This document shows positions 8,160 to 14,695 of a stretch of DNA of 27,816 bases, piece by piece. This DNA comes from a virus. The position numbers were made by a program, and so were the translations under genes. How positions within the stretch are numbered: position 1 is the first letter of the stretch; every line of letters starts with the position of its first letter. The stretch covers positions 1-27,816 of the IMG/VR virus record IMGVR_UViG_3300018019_000030; one strand, given 5' to 3'. Below the pieces are notes generated by a model. It did not search any database. It had not been told where the DNA came from and saw only the letters and a program-made list of their open reading frames with translations.

Positions 8160-8401
8160 CAGGCAATTCCTTTAGAGAAGGCCGATTGGGTGTCGATAGA
8201 GAAGGCCCATGGGTGTTGATGGCACGGATCGATGATGGTGTGCGTGTAGTCAGGATCGGTAATGCCCAATTCAGCTCTCGCTTTCGCGTGAGTCATCCAT
8301 TCGGTTTCCGGCGAGGCTGGAAGGCGAGCAATGGCAGCCGCTGCAACAAGTGCGGCAGCCCCGGGCAATAGTGATTGTATGAATTTTCGGCGCGCGATCA
8401 T
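8159..8401 (-). CDS. Small exported protein with twin-arginine (Tat) signal
   Basis: This 80-aa protein starts at the ATG at 8401. The start is fixed by a strong SD (AAGGAGGAGCTG) directly upstream; an ATG 11 codons earlier lacks one. The N-terminus MIARRKFIQSLLPGAAALVAAAA has the Tat pattern R-R-x-F followed by a hydrophobic stretch. Export in folded form is therefore likely, at least if the host Tat system accepts it. The roughly 50-residue remainder (with THTIIDPCHQHPW) matches no family I know. Short Tat-signal proteins recur in alphaproteobacterial prophages without a known role. The stop overlaps the next start, tying it to the tail/head operon. Confidence 0.7.
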   Translation of the reverse strand: MIARRKFIQSLLPGAAALVAAAAIARLPASPETEWMTHAKARAELGITDPDYTHTIIDPCHQHPWAFSIDTQSAFSKGIA

Positions 8402-8438
8402 CAGCTCCTCCTTTTCGTGGAGGGTATATAGCACGATT

Positions 8439-8543
8439 TCAGCGCGGCGAAATCAGCAGTTCGTGAATCTTTTTCACGCCTTTTTGGATGCTGCGCCGCG
8501 CCGCACGATAGGTCGCCGATGGCCGCGGTTGTTTGCTGCTCAT
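8439..8543 (-). CDS. Tiny basic ORF coupled to the recombinase gene
   Basis: This is a 34-codon ORF, MSSKQPRPSATYRAARRSIQ onward, with many Arg and Lys residues. Its ATG at 8543 overlaps the recombinase stop codon (ATGA) and it ends 37 bp before the Tat-signal start. Coupling and basic character suggest it may be a real DNA-associated peptide, for example a recombination helper. It is short enough to be chance. No family recognised. Confidence 0.4.
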   Translation of the reverse strand: MSSKQPRPSATYRAARRSIQKGVKKIHELLISPR

Positions 8544-9613
8544 AGAAAATCCTTCCCGGCGTGATCCTTGAACAGCCCGGCGCGACGGTCGTAGGCGCGC
8601 AGCGTGTCGACGTCGCGATGCCGCGTGACACGCATCACCGAGAAGAAGTCGGCGCCGCGCTCGAGCGCCGAGGTAACAAACCCCGCGCGCATCGAATGTC
8701 CGGAATAGATTGCATCATCAAATCCGGCGGCCGCCGCGTAATGCTTGACGATTGTCGCCACCGAGCGGTCGGTGAGCCGGCCACCGATTCGATTGCCTTT
8801 GTCGATTGAGCGGAAAACCGGGCCCTCGGCGATCGCTGCGGCCTCGAGCCATTCCTTCAGCGCCGCGACGGGCTTAAGCTTCTTGCCGTTCGGTATGGCG
8901 ATCTGGGCGCCGGCGCCTTCTTGGTCGGTCTTCGAGACGCGCACGTGCACGATGACGCCGCGCTCGACGAATTCGAGATCGGCGACGTCGAGCGCGACCA
9001 GCTCGCTTCGACGCAACGCGGCTGCGAAACCGAGCAACAGCAGCGCCCGATCGCGGAGAGCGCGAAGGTCCGGCGCCGGTTGATCAGCTGATGATGATTC
9101 CGAAATCAGTGATTTAGGAATACGAGATCGCCGCGGCGCAAGCATCCGCGAAAGGCTCTGCGCCGTCGCCGGCGCCTTGCGCGTCACGGCGACACCGATC
9201 TTGCGGCGGATGCCCGAGAGCACCGCGCGGACCGTCTCAGCATCGCTGGGCGGGACTAAGCCTTTGAGTTTGTGAGCATACGCTACCGCAGCCAGGCGCC
9301 GCCTGATCGTCGAGACTTTTTTCCCGGCGTCGGCAAGCTGCGCGAGGTAAGTAGCGAGAGTCGTCGGCGCCGCTGGCAGCGGACATAGGCCAACGCCGTC
9401 GCACCATCGGGCGAAATCCGCCCAATCAGCACGATAAGCGCGTCGCGTGGCCTCAGATTTGGAAGCTGCGGCATAATCGCTCGCCGATTGCAGCGCGTCG
9501 GTTAGCGCCGGATTGGTTGATCGCCGAGCCAGTACGTCCGTGGTCTCGGCGACCAGGACCGGCCGATCGGTGACGACCGGCAGATCCGTAGGGGTCATGG
9601 GGCCAGCCCCCAT
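8540..9613 (-). CDS. Tyrosine recombinase with complete catalytic set
   Basis: This protein is up to 357 aa; an ATG 5 codons in (9598) is an equal candidate start. It has an N-terminal SAM-like core-binding domain at about 37-150 (SEATRRAYRADWADFARWC). The catalytic domain carries Arg201 (AALRRSELVAL), Lys228 (VSKTD), His306 and Arg309 (GHSMRAG), His332 (VTRHRD) and nucleophile Tyr341 (LRAYDRR). All six expected residues are present, so it should be active in site-specific strand exchange. It lies far from the tRNA end of the prophage, between early genes and morphogenesis genes. Its target could be an element-internal site, a resolution site, or an old second integration event. Palindromes lie directly upstream. 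Confidence 0.93.
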   Translation of the reverse strand: MGAGPMTPTDLPVVTDRPVLVAETTDVLARRSTNPALTDALQSASDYAAASKSEATRRAYRADWADFARWCDGVGLCPLPAAPTTLATYLAQLADAGKKVSTIRRRLAAVAYAHKLKGLVPPSDAETVRAVLSGIRRKIGVAVTRKAPATAQSLSRMLAPRRSRIPKSLISESSSADQPAPDLRALRDRALLLLGFAAALRRSELVALDVADLEFVERGVIVHVRVSKTDQEGAGAQIAIPNGKKLKPVAALKEWLEAAAIAEGPVFRSIDKGNRIGGRLTDRSVATIVKHYAAAAGFDDAIYSGHSMRAGFVTSALERGADFFSVMRVTRHRDVDTLRAYDRRAGLFKDHAGKDFL

Positions 9614-9618
9614 TCAGC

Positions 9619-9634
9619 TTGGGGTTAACCCCAA
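9619..9634. promoter_or_regulatory. Perfect 16-bp palindrome upstream of the tyrosine recombinase
   Basis: TTGGGGTTAACCCCAA is a perfect inverted repeat 6 bp upstream of the first possible recombinase start. It is flanked by AATTCGAATT at 9635-9644. Likely roles are an operator for recombinase expression or part of its own recombination site. No T-run follows, so a simple terminator is less likely. Confidence 0.55.
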
Positions 9635-9657
9635 ATTCGAATTGGGTTCACAACAGA

Positions 9658-9678
9658 TCCGTTGTGTCGCCGTAGCCG
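9658..9678. repeat. 21-bp direct repeat, copy 1
   Basis: This copy is identical over 21 bp to 9942-9962 (core GTTGTGTCGCCGTAGCC). The two copies bracket the small gene at 9735-9932 and the 42-bp palindrome. In the minus-strand sense both lie in leaders upstream of coding regions. Confidence 0.8.
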
Positions 9679-9684
9679 CGGCTG

Positions 9685-9726
9685 ACTTCATTTTTTCAGT
9701 CAATATATTGACGGAGAAAATGAAGT
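9685..9726. promoter_or_regulatory. 42-bp AT-rich interrupted palindrome
   Basis: The outer arms ACTTCATTTT (9685-9694) and AAAATGAAGT (9717-9726) are perfect complements. The centre GTCAATATATTGAC (9699-9712) is a perfect 14-bp palindrome on the same axis. Only a few bases between arm and core fail to pair. The segment is far more AT-rich than its surroundings and lies in the 121-bp gap between the recombinase and the next gene. It could be a recombinase core site, a dimeric operator with two half-site pairs, or an RNA hairpin. Confidence 0.75.
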
Positions 9727-9734
9727 AGGACGAT

Positions 9735-9932
9735 CTAGTCCGCGTGCTCGTGCAGGACGAGGACGCCTGTGTTGATGCAAAGCGTTTCCTTCGCACCATC
9801 AGGGCGGCGCCCTTCGAGGCTCTCGACGCTCACATTGCAATAGTCTGCCGTGCCTTCGCTCAGTTGGGTAATGCGGCCCGGCAGCAGGACAACGTCGCCA
9901 ACCTTCAAGGGCGTTCCGTTTCGATCGTGCAT
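9735..9932 (-). CDS. Small SH3-like-barrel phage protein, function unknown
   Basis: This 65-aa protein begins MHDRNGTPLKVGDVVLLPGR and continues with alternating hydrophobic residues (YCNVSVESLEGRRPDG, INTGVLVL), suggesting a small beta barrel. Similar short proteins are familiar to me from alphaproteobacterial phages, but I know no function. The start ATG at 9932 lies 8 nt after GGAGA, within the leader that contains copy 2 of the 21-bp direct repeat. Confidence 0.68.
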   Translation of the reverse strand: MHDRNGTPLKVGDVVLLPGRITQLSEGTADYCNVSVESLEGRRPDGAKETLCINTGVLVLHEHAD

Positions 9933-9941
9933 TTCGGTCTC

Positions 9942-9962
9942 TCCGTTGTGTCGCCGTAGCCG
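9942..9962. repeat. 21-bp direct repeat, copy 2
   Basis: Identical to 9658-9678. In the minus-strand sense it lies just upstream of the 65-aa gene and runs into its SD. It is probably a duplicated leader or binding site. Confidence 0.8.
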
Positions 9963-10002
9963 AGGGCTGCAAGCTGAACGCGCCGCTCAATTGAACCATC
10001 GA

Positions 10003-10335
10003 TTAGACGCCGCCATATTCGCCTTCGGCGTAGGGCCAATCGGGCAACGGCACTGTCTTACCGGCAAGCGCGTGCGGGCTGTCAGTGCAGAATTCGATGT
10101 TCCCGCCGCGGACGAAATGATGGCAGAGTGTTTTACCATTGGACGAGACGCGGATGCTCGGCGAGAAGGTCGGCGCGTCCACATTGCCGTCCCATGTCCA
10201 CGTCGCGCCGCCGCCTTCGATGTAGATCACGGTGCAGTCGTCGCAGCCGGGGCACCAATAGGCCAACGCCCGATAGGCAGCGCCGGCCTCGGTCTTGCCC
10301 TCGATGCTGCGAAGCTTCGCGCTCAAGCGGGCCAT
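10003..10335 (-). CDS. CxxC small phage protein, DUF6527-like (copy 1 of a paralogue pair)
   Basis: This protein is 110 aa from the ATG at 10335, preceded by GGAG; an upstream TTG is unlikely. It has YWCPGCDDCTVIYI, then TWTWDGNVDAPTFSPSI, LCHHFVRGGNIEFCTDSPHALAGKTVPLPD. This CPxC / W-W-x-N / PTF / CH / DS-HALAG signature matches small metal-binding-like phage proteins that I recall as DUF6527. Their role is unknown; Cys and His spacing suggests a zinc site. A second family member lies on the plus strand at 21231-21587 with the same order of motifs. The gene is in the early leftward operon. Confidence 0.75.
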   Translation of the reverse strand: MARLSAKLRSIEGKTEAGAAYRALAYWCPGCDDCTVIYIEGGGATWTWDGNVDAPTFSPSIRVSSNGKTLCHHFVRGGNIEFCTDSPHALAGKTVPLPDWPYAEGEYGGV

Positions 10336-10389
10336 GAGCGTTGACTCCGCGATCAACAGAGACCGTTGATTGCTTCCGGGAAGCGGCCG

Positions 10390-10482
10390 TTATCGGAAGC
10401 AAAAAGACCGCATTTCCTCGGCCGCGATCGCGAAAATGCCCTGCAGCACGGCGAAGCAGGCGGTGACCCAGAGCACTATCAT
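10390..10482 (-). CDS. 30-aa single-pass membrane peptide, coupled
   Basis: The ORF MIVLWVTACFAVLQGIFAIA followed by AEEMRSFCFR has a hydrophobic helix across residues 2-20 and a short polar tail. Its ATG at 10482 overlaps the stop of the preceding gene (ATGA), which supports translation. It is too small for family assignment. Small membrane peptides in early phage operons can be lysis or host-interaction factors; nothing here distinguishes these. Confidence 0.45.
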   Translation of the reverse strand: MIVLWVTACFAVLQGIFAIAAEEMRSFCFR

Positions 10483-10901
10483 GTTTGTTTGTCCGCGAGC
10501 ATCCGTCGCCGCTGGATCGGAATGATGCGGCCTTTGCTGCAGATCGCGGCGATTCCGCTGTCGCGCTGCGGCGATCTAAAAGACGTCGGCGACGTCGATT
10601 GAAAGCCCATGCGCCTTTGCAGGCCGAGGACGAATTGATCGAGCGCGTCTTTTTGTTCGAGAAATAGCCCCGGCCGCTGATTGAGCGGCGGCGACAGAAA
10701 ATGGATCATGTTGCGCAACTCGTCGAGCGCACGCTCGAGCTCGGACGCGGTGAGCGCTTTTGTGGCGACGCGCGTCACACGGGCCGGCTCCCCATCAAAA
10801 AACGCGAAACCCGCCGCGGCGCGTCGGCGCCGGGCGGGCTCAGAACCTTTTTCAGGCCTCGCTACGTTGTCAAGCTTTTGCCCCCGAGTCAAATCGTCCA
10901 T
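10479..10901 (-). CDS. Hypothetical early-operon protein
   Basis: This protein is 140 aa from the ATG at 10901 (MDDLTRGQKLDNVARPEKG). The ORF could begin further upstream, but that part overlaps the previous gene extensively and is Ala/Cys-rich, so I prefer the start that overlaps it by only 13 bp. The middle is helical and charged (LTASELERALDELRNMIHFLS), and the C-terminus is basic. No domain recognised. It is coupled to the membrane peptide downstream. Confidence 0.5.
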   Translation of the reverse strand: MDDLTRGQKLDNVARPEKGSEPARRRRAAAGFAFFDGEPARVTRVATKALTASELERALDELRNMIHFLSPPLNQRPGLFLEQKDALDQFVLGLQRRMGFQSTSPTSFRSPQRDSGIAAICSKGRIIPIQRRRMLADKQT

Positions 10902-11818
10902 GGCCGCTTTGAATCCTTTGCTCTTTTTGGCCGCCGGAGCGCGCGCGCACGCTGCGGCCGGAGCGGCAAAGGTCTTTGCCGGGCAACGGCATACGACCAA
11001 ACAGCGCGTTTTTTCTGTTCCGCGAGCCAAGGAGCTGCCGGCGCCGCCGGTGGCAGTGCCTCGTGCTCCGTAAGGTTAAGCGTTTGCGTGAGACTGCCGA
11101 GCGCGCGATGCCAGAGGTGATAATCGGCGCGGCCGAGCACGATCTCCGCCGGCGATGGCGCCCAGCGCAGCGGGCAATAGCAGCCGGCGGAATAGAGATT
11201 TTTGCCGCGGCATTCGCCGACGATCATCGATCCGCGCCGGCCGGGAATCTGATATGGCCGCGGCGTTCCACTTTTCCATTTCGGCCGCGTGCCCATGACT
11301 GCATGCGTGATGACGAGCGCAGTGACGTTGATGGTGGAGACGAAGAGCACGTCGCGCGGCCGCATCTGCGGCGGTGTCGCGTCCTTGTCGTAATAGCCGG
11401 CTTCGGCCGTGCGGCCCCGTACGCGCCCTCTCGGCCGCGGCATCACATCGTTGACGCTGACCAGCGCCCGCAGCTCGCCGACGATGATGTCAAAATCCTG
11501 CTCGATCGAGATCTTGCCGAGCGCATTGACGGCTCGCTCGATTTCCTCGGCGTCGGGATGAGGCAGGCCGAATTGCGCGTAACGTTGCGCACCGCCGCCG
11601 GCAAAGTTGCTTTCATCCGGATTGATGCCGCCGAGCGAGCCATATTGCGAAAGCCGATCCCAGATGCCTTCGGCCGCCGATGTCTGCCGCTTGCTGAGCT
11701 CGTCGAGGTAGGCCCAGCGGATGAGCTCCTCGATATCAACTTTTTTTCGCTGCGCACCGCCGGGCGCCCCCGCGTCTTTTTGTTTTCTGACGCGGTTGGC
11801 GCCGTCCGGCACGCTCAT
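10889..11818 (-). CDS. Hypothetical phage protein, 309 aa
   Basis: The start ATG at 11818 is preceded by GGGGAG, giving MSVPDGANRVRKQKDAG. The longer ORF to 12073 reads over the 57-aa gene in a low-complexity frame and is rejected. The N-terminal half is helical and acidic-basic mixed (KKVDIEELIRWAYLDELSKRQ). A central PRPRGRVRGRTAEAGYYDKD region and a Cys-containing segment (GECRGKNLYSAGCYCPLRW) follow, with a basic tail. No known family is evident to me. It is the largest unassigned protein of the leftward operon. Confidence 0.65.
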   Translation of the reverse strand: MSVPDGANRVRKQKDAGAPGGAQRKKVDIEELIRWAYLDELSKRQTSAAEGIWDRLSQYGSLGGINPDESNFAGGGAQRYAQFGLPHPDAEEIERAVNALGKISIEQDFDIIVGELRALVSVNDVMPRPRGRVRGRTAEAGYYDKDATPPQMRPRDVLFVSTINVTALVITHAVMGTRPKWKSGTPRPYQIPGRRGSMIVGECRGKNLYSAGCYCPLRWAPSPAEIVLGRADYHLWHRALGSLTQTLNLTEHEALPPAAPAAPWLAEQKKRAVWSYAVARQRPLPLRPQRARALRRPKRAKDSKRPWTI

Positions 11819-11904
11819 TGACGCTCCCCGAATGCGAAGTGCCGGCGCGGGACGGAATTGGGAGGAGGCTTTTCGGAAGGAACCTGCCCCGCGCCGGTAT
11901 AGAA

Positions 11905-12078
11905 TTACGCCACGCGCGCCAGCCTCATGCTGTCGAACGTGTGACCTTGCAGCTTCTGCATGAGCCAATCGGCGGCGCGCGCGACGGCCTCGTCGAGGCC
12001 CGGCTTCGCTTTGAGATCGGCGATGATGGCGATGTACGCGCGCTGCTCGACGCGCGACAAGCCGAAAATGCACGGCAT
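11905..12078 (-). CDS. 57-aa hypothetical protein with a hairpin before its start codon
   Basis: MPCIFGLSRVEQRAYIAIIA continues as a helical protein (LDEAVARAADWLMQKLQGHTF). No family recognised. The clear SD (GAGGAGG) lies more than 20 nt upstream of the ATG. A perfect 8-bp stem with a 5-nt loop fills exactly the space between SD and ATG, so folding would bring them to normal distance. The competing frame (84 aa, 11925-12179) is low-complexity after its first 30 residues. Confidence 0.58.
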   Translation of the reverse strand: MPCIFGLSRVEQRAYIAIIADLKAKPGLDEAVARAADWLMQKLQGHTFDSMRLARVA

Positions 12079-12099
12079 GGCAGCGTCCCCAACGCTGCC
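12079..12099 (-). promoter_or_regulatory. mRNA hairpin between SD and start codon
   Basis: GGCAGCGT (12092-12099 on the minus strand), loop TGGGG and ACGCTGCC (12079-12086) form a perfect 8-bp stem ending directly at the ATG. The SD overlaps the 5' base of the stem. This suggests translational control or structural bridging of an over-long SD spacing. Confidence 0.55.
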
Positions 12100-12181
12100 T
12101 CCTCTCCGGGCGCCATGATGCCGAAATCTCCGCGCACTGTCAGGCGCCGGCGCGAATCGCGGTTAATGGATTTTCCCATCG

Positions 12182-12439
12182 CTATCGCAACGGCCGCCCG
12201 GGCCGACTGCGCTCAGACCACCTCTTCCTGTCGAGATAGCCCAGCGCGCGGCGCAGAAAAGGAAGTGCCTCGACATTCAGCATCGCGTACCCCTCGTGAT
12301 CGTCCGTGCAGATTACGAGCCATTTGTCGTCGCAGCTCACGCGGGCGACCGGACCATGATAGGGATATTCTTCGTTGGACAAATCACTCGCGCCGACGAG
12401 CCAGTCGTTGCCGTCCGCCTTTAAAAATCCCCGTGTCAT
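12182..12439 (-). CDS. 85-aa hypothetical protein
   Basis: The protein begins MTRGFLKADGNDWLVGASDL and has a mixed alpha/beta-looking sequence with a Trp-rich core (DDKWLVICTDDHEGYAML) and a basic C-terminus. No domain recognised. The ATG at 12439 overlaps the stop of the upstream gene (ATGA), so it belongs to the leftward early operon. Confidence 0.6.
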   Translation of the reverse strand: MTRGFLKADGNDWLVGASDLSNEEYPYHGPVARVSCDDKWLVICTDDHEGYAMLNVEALPFLRRALGYLDRKRWSERSRPGRPLR

Positions 12440-12828
12440 GCCACCACCGCTGGCGCCATGATCGCCTGGGTGATCGACAGTGCGGCGCCGGTGACGATCT
12501 CGTAGTGCTCGTAGCGGTCCGGCCGCGATGCCTTGGTGAGCCTCCCGGAAAAATTCTCCTTCGGCAGCTTGCGCACGCCACCGGCGATGGCGATCAGGAA
12601 CCGCTTGGTCTGCTCGAAGACGATGCGGCGCGCCTCGAGCTCGGAACCGTTGAACGCGCGGATCTCGACGACGGCATCCTCACCCACGTCGACCCGCGCC
12701 TGGTGAATACAATTGATCCAGCGTCCGGGCCCGACCGTCAGCTGCAGGGCCGGCGGCAGGCGAAAGCGGAAGGTGAGGTCGGCGGTGAAGCCGACCAGAC
12801 GTTGCGCGCTGGAAATCGAGGCTTCCAT
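12436..12828 (-). CDS. 130-aa hypothetical protein
   Basis: From the ATG at 12828 it reads MEASISSAQRLVGFTADLTF onward. The N-terminal half looks beta-rich (FRFRLPPALQLTVGPGRWIN), and the C-terminal half contains KRFLIAIAGGVRKLPKENFSG. The longer 175-aa ORF would overlap the preceding SH3-like gene in a low-complexity frame. No SD is strong here, so the exact start is uncertain. It is coupled to the downstream gene by ATGA. No family assigned. Confidence 0.58.
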   Translation of the reverse strand: MEASISSAQRLVGFTADLTFRFRLPPALQLTVGPGRWINCIHQARVDVGEDAVVEIRAFNGSELEARRIVFEQTKRFLIAIAGGVRKLPKENFSGRLTKASRPDRYEHYEIVTGAALSITQAIMAPAVVA

Positions 12829-12863
12829 GCGCCGCAGAATCGGCGCCAATCCTGACGTTTTTA

Positions 12864-13061
12864 TTAAGACTTTCCGGAGGTTCCCGGCTCTGGCTCGCTC
12901 GATATGGCAACCGGCTCGACCTGTTCGATCTTGACCAGCACGGCCGACCAGCGCGGCCACCATTTGGCGAAGGTCACCTCGACAAGTCCTTCCGCTGCAA
13001 AGACTTTATGGACGCGCCCATGCACGAGCACCTCGTCGCCCTCGCGAATCGCGGCCGCCAT
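12864..13061 (-). CDS. Small SH3/KOW-like beta-barrel protein
   Basis: This 65-aa protein, MAAAIREGDEVLVHGRVHKV, continues as alternating strands (LVEVTFAKWWPRWSAVLVKIEQVEPV) with a polar tail. The GDEVLVHGRVHKV start is typical of small SH3-like barrels that bind protein or nucleic acid. It follows an 89-bp gap that contains the 13-bp palindrome GCATTGGCAATGC (13097-13109), a possible operator. Function unknown. Confidence 0.62.
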   Translation of the reverse strand: MAAAIREGDEVLVHGRVHKVFAAEGLVEVTFAKWWPRWSAVLVKIEQVEPVAISSEPEPGTSGKS

Positions 13062-13150
13062 CGGTTTCCCTCACCGGGCGCGACGTTACCGCAGCCGCAT
13101 TGGCAATGCTATGACAAATCCGTGGCTTAGCGCAGCGCCTTAACCCACCA

Positions 13151-13420
13151 TCATAGCCCCGCGTCGGAACCACCGATCTGCTCGGCGAATCGCCGGATCT
13201 CGCGTTCCAGCGCCTCGGCTGCGGTCGCGACATCGTTGAGCCGGGCGAAGAAGCGGCGGTAGGCCTCGGCCAGCGCCGGCTTGCCCTCGATCGCCGCTAA
13301 GAGCTCGCCGCTCCGCTCTAACGCTGCGGCGCCGCGCTCGCGCTCGGCTGCAATGCGTTCGCGCAGCGTCAGCTGCGAGGACGGCTTCGCCTGCCGCGTC
13401 GCCCGGGAAAACTCAGCCAT
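13151..13420 (-). CDS. 89-aa coiled-coil-like hypothetical protein
   Basis: The sequence is almost entirely helical and charged (LRERIAAERERGAAALERSG, then RFFARLNDVATAAEALEREIRRFAEQ), with heptad-like Leu/Ala spacing. The ATG at 13420 overlaps the end of the putative replication gene, so the two are probably co-translated. A helper of that replication protein is possible by position only. Confidence 0.62.
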   Translation of the reverse strand: MAEFSRATRQAKPSSQLTLRERIAAERERGAAALERSGELLAAIEGKPALAEAYRRFFARLNDVATAAEALEREIRRFAEQIGGSDAGL

Positions 13421-14537
13421 GGCCTCCTCTTCGCTTGCGGCCGTCTTCTAGCCGCGTCAGCGCGACGGCGAGCTCGCCCGTGGGCTGTTCGGCCGCCTGG
13501 TCCGCACGCACCTTCGACGGATTCGGCGGCATCAGCGGCAGCTGTAGGCCGGCCACGCGGCTGATGTGGCGGCGGATCTGGTCGACGATGAGATTGTGGA
13601 AGCGCGCGGCCACATAATCGGCCTTGTCGGCCGCCGCGATGATCTCGGCGAGTGCCGCATGGTCGCCGGAAACGTCCCGCAGCCACCTCTCGAGTCGCGT
13701 ATCCGCCAGCGTCGCGTTGACATCGAGCCGCTCGATGACGATGCGCTTGCCTTGTGTGCAAAGCCAAAGCTCGGCTTTGATCTGTGGATCGATCGCGACT
13801 GCGCCGGCCTGTCCTTCGGACAGCCCTGGCGACTCGCTGCTCGCGGCGGCGGCAACGTTGTCCACAGAATTGCCGGTCTTAGAAACTGTCTGATCTGATC
13901 TGGTCGTGACTGTCACGGTGTCACAACGCGACAGCACCTCCTCGGTGGATAACTGCAGAATATCACGCAGCTCAGCGCGCCAATCGTCGAGCCCCCAGCG
14001 CGCGCGCTCCTTCAGCGCGTAAAGTTTTGTCTCCCGCAAACGGCGCTCGACCTCGTCGATGAAGCCGAGCCGAGCTTGCCGCGCGATCTCGGTTAGCGCC
14101 TTCTTGAAAGCGCGCGATCGCGCCTGCCGTTGCGCCGACGTGGCATCCTCGGTGTCGGGGTTGCGGGCCCAGAAATCGACGATGAAATCCTGGTCGATCC
14201 AGCCGATTTCCGGCGTTTCCAGCTCGGCGTAGATGCGCGCCAGGACGTCCTCGTTCGGCAGGCTCCAATGCGCAGCGAGCGCCTCGATCGAGAAGCCCTC
14301 GACCGAGCCGCGCGGCGTATTCTGATTGGCAAAATCATCGAGGCGGTCGATGAAGGCCTCGACCACCGGCAGCATTGCACCGACGCGGCGCGCCACCAGG
14401 CGGAGCCGCTTGTCGTCGGCGTGCATGTACGGGCCGGCGTTGAACTTCCGCCGCCAGCTGAACCGCCGCATCCGCAGTTTCTTTTCCGCCGCGGCCGCCA
14501 CGTCGGCGAGCCGCTGCATGGTGCGGTTGACGTTCAT
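13413..14537 (-). CDS. Putative phage replication-initiation (replisome-organiser-like) protein
   Basis: This protein is 374 aa from the ATG at 14537, chosen for the SD CGGAG upstream and because it overlaps the previous ORF by only 4 bp. Residues about 35-150 (DDKRLRLVARRVGAMLPVVEAFIDRL through FSIEALAAHWSLPNEDVLARIY) look like the helical winged-helix N-terminal domain of phage replisome organisers. A basic helical region, a variable polar linker (around 225-260) and a C-terminal domain follow. Position in the early leftward operon supports an origin-binding or helicase-loading role. I see no helicase or primase motifs. Family call is tentative. Confidence 0.55.
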   Translation of the reverse strand: MNVNRTMQRLADVAAAAEKKLRMRRFSWRRKFNAGPYMHADDKRLRLVARRVGAMLPVVEAFIDRLDDFANQNTPRGSVEGFSIEALAAHWSLPNEDVLARIYAELETPEIGWIDQDFIVDFWARNPDTEDATSAQRQARSRAFKKALTEIARQARLGFIDEVERRLRETKLYALKERARWGLDDWRAELRDILQLSTEEVLSRCDTVTVTTRSDQTVSKTGNSVDNVAAAASSESPGLSEGQAGAVAIDPQIKAELWLCTQGKRIVIERLDVNATLADTRLERWLRDVSGDHAALAEIIAAADKADYVAARFHNLIVDQIRRHISRVAGLQLPLMPPNPSKVRADQAAEQPTGELAVALTRLEDGRKRRGGHG

Positions 14538-14695
14538 GGAGGCACTCCGACCGGCCACGGTCTTAGCCCTGCCGGTGGGCGGACTGACGCAACGGCGAAA
14601 CGCAACAGCGCCCTCGGCGCACGCCACAGAGGCTCATTCCCCAACGCAACAAGAAAACGCGACGAACAAAAATCGGTGCGGCGCGGCGCGCTCAT
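14534..14695 (-). CDS. 53-aa ORF bridging methyltransferase and replication genes
   Basis: The ATG at 14695 overlaps the methyltransferase stop (ATGA), and its stop overlaps the ATG of the replication gene (ATGA). It exactly fills an otherwise empty 150-bp gap. The product (MSAPRRTDFCSSRFLVALGN onward) is basic and Pro-rich at the end, with no recognised domain. The double coupling is the only support. Confidence 0.42.
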   Translation of the reverse strand: MSAPRRTDFCSSRFLVALGNEPLWRAPRALLRFAVASVRPPAGLRPWPVGVPP

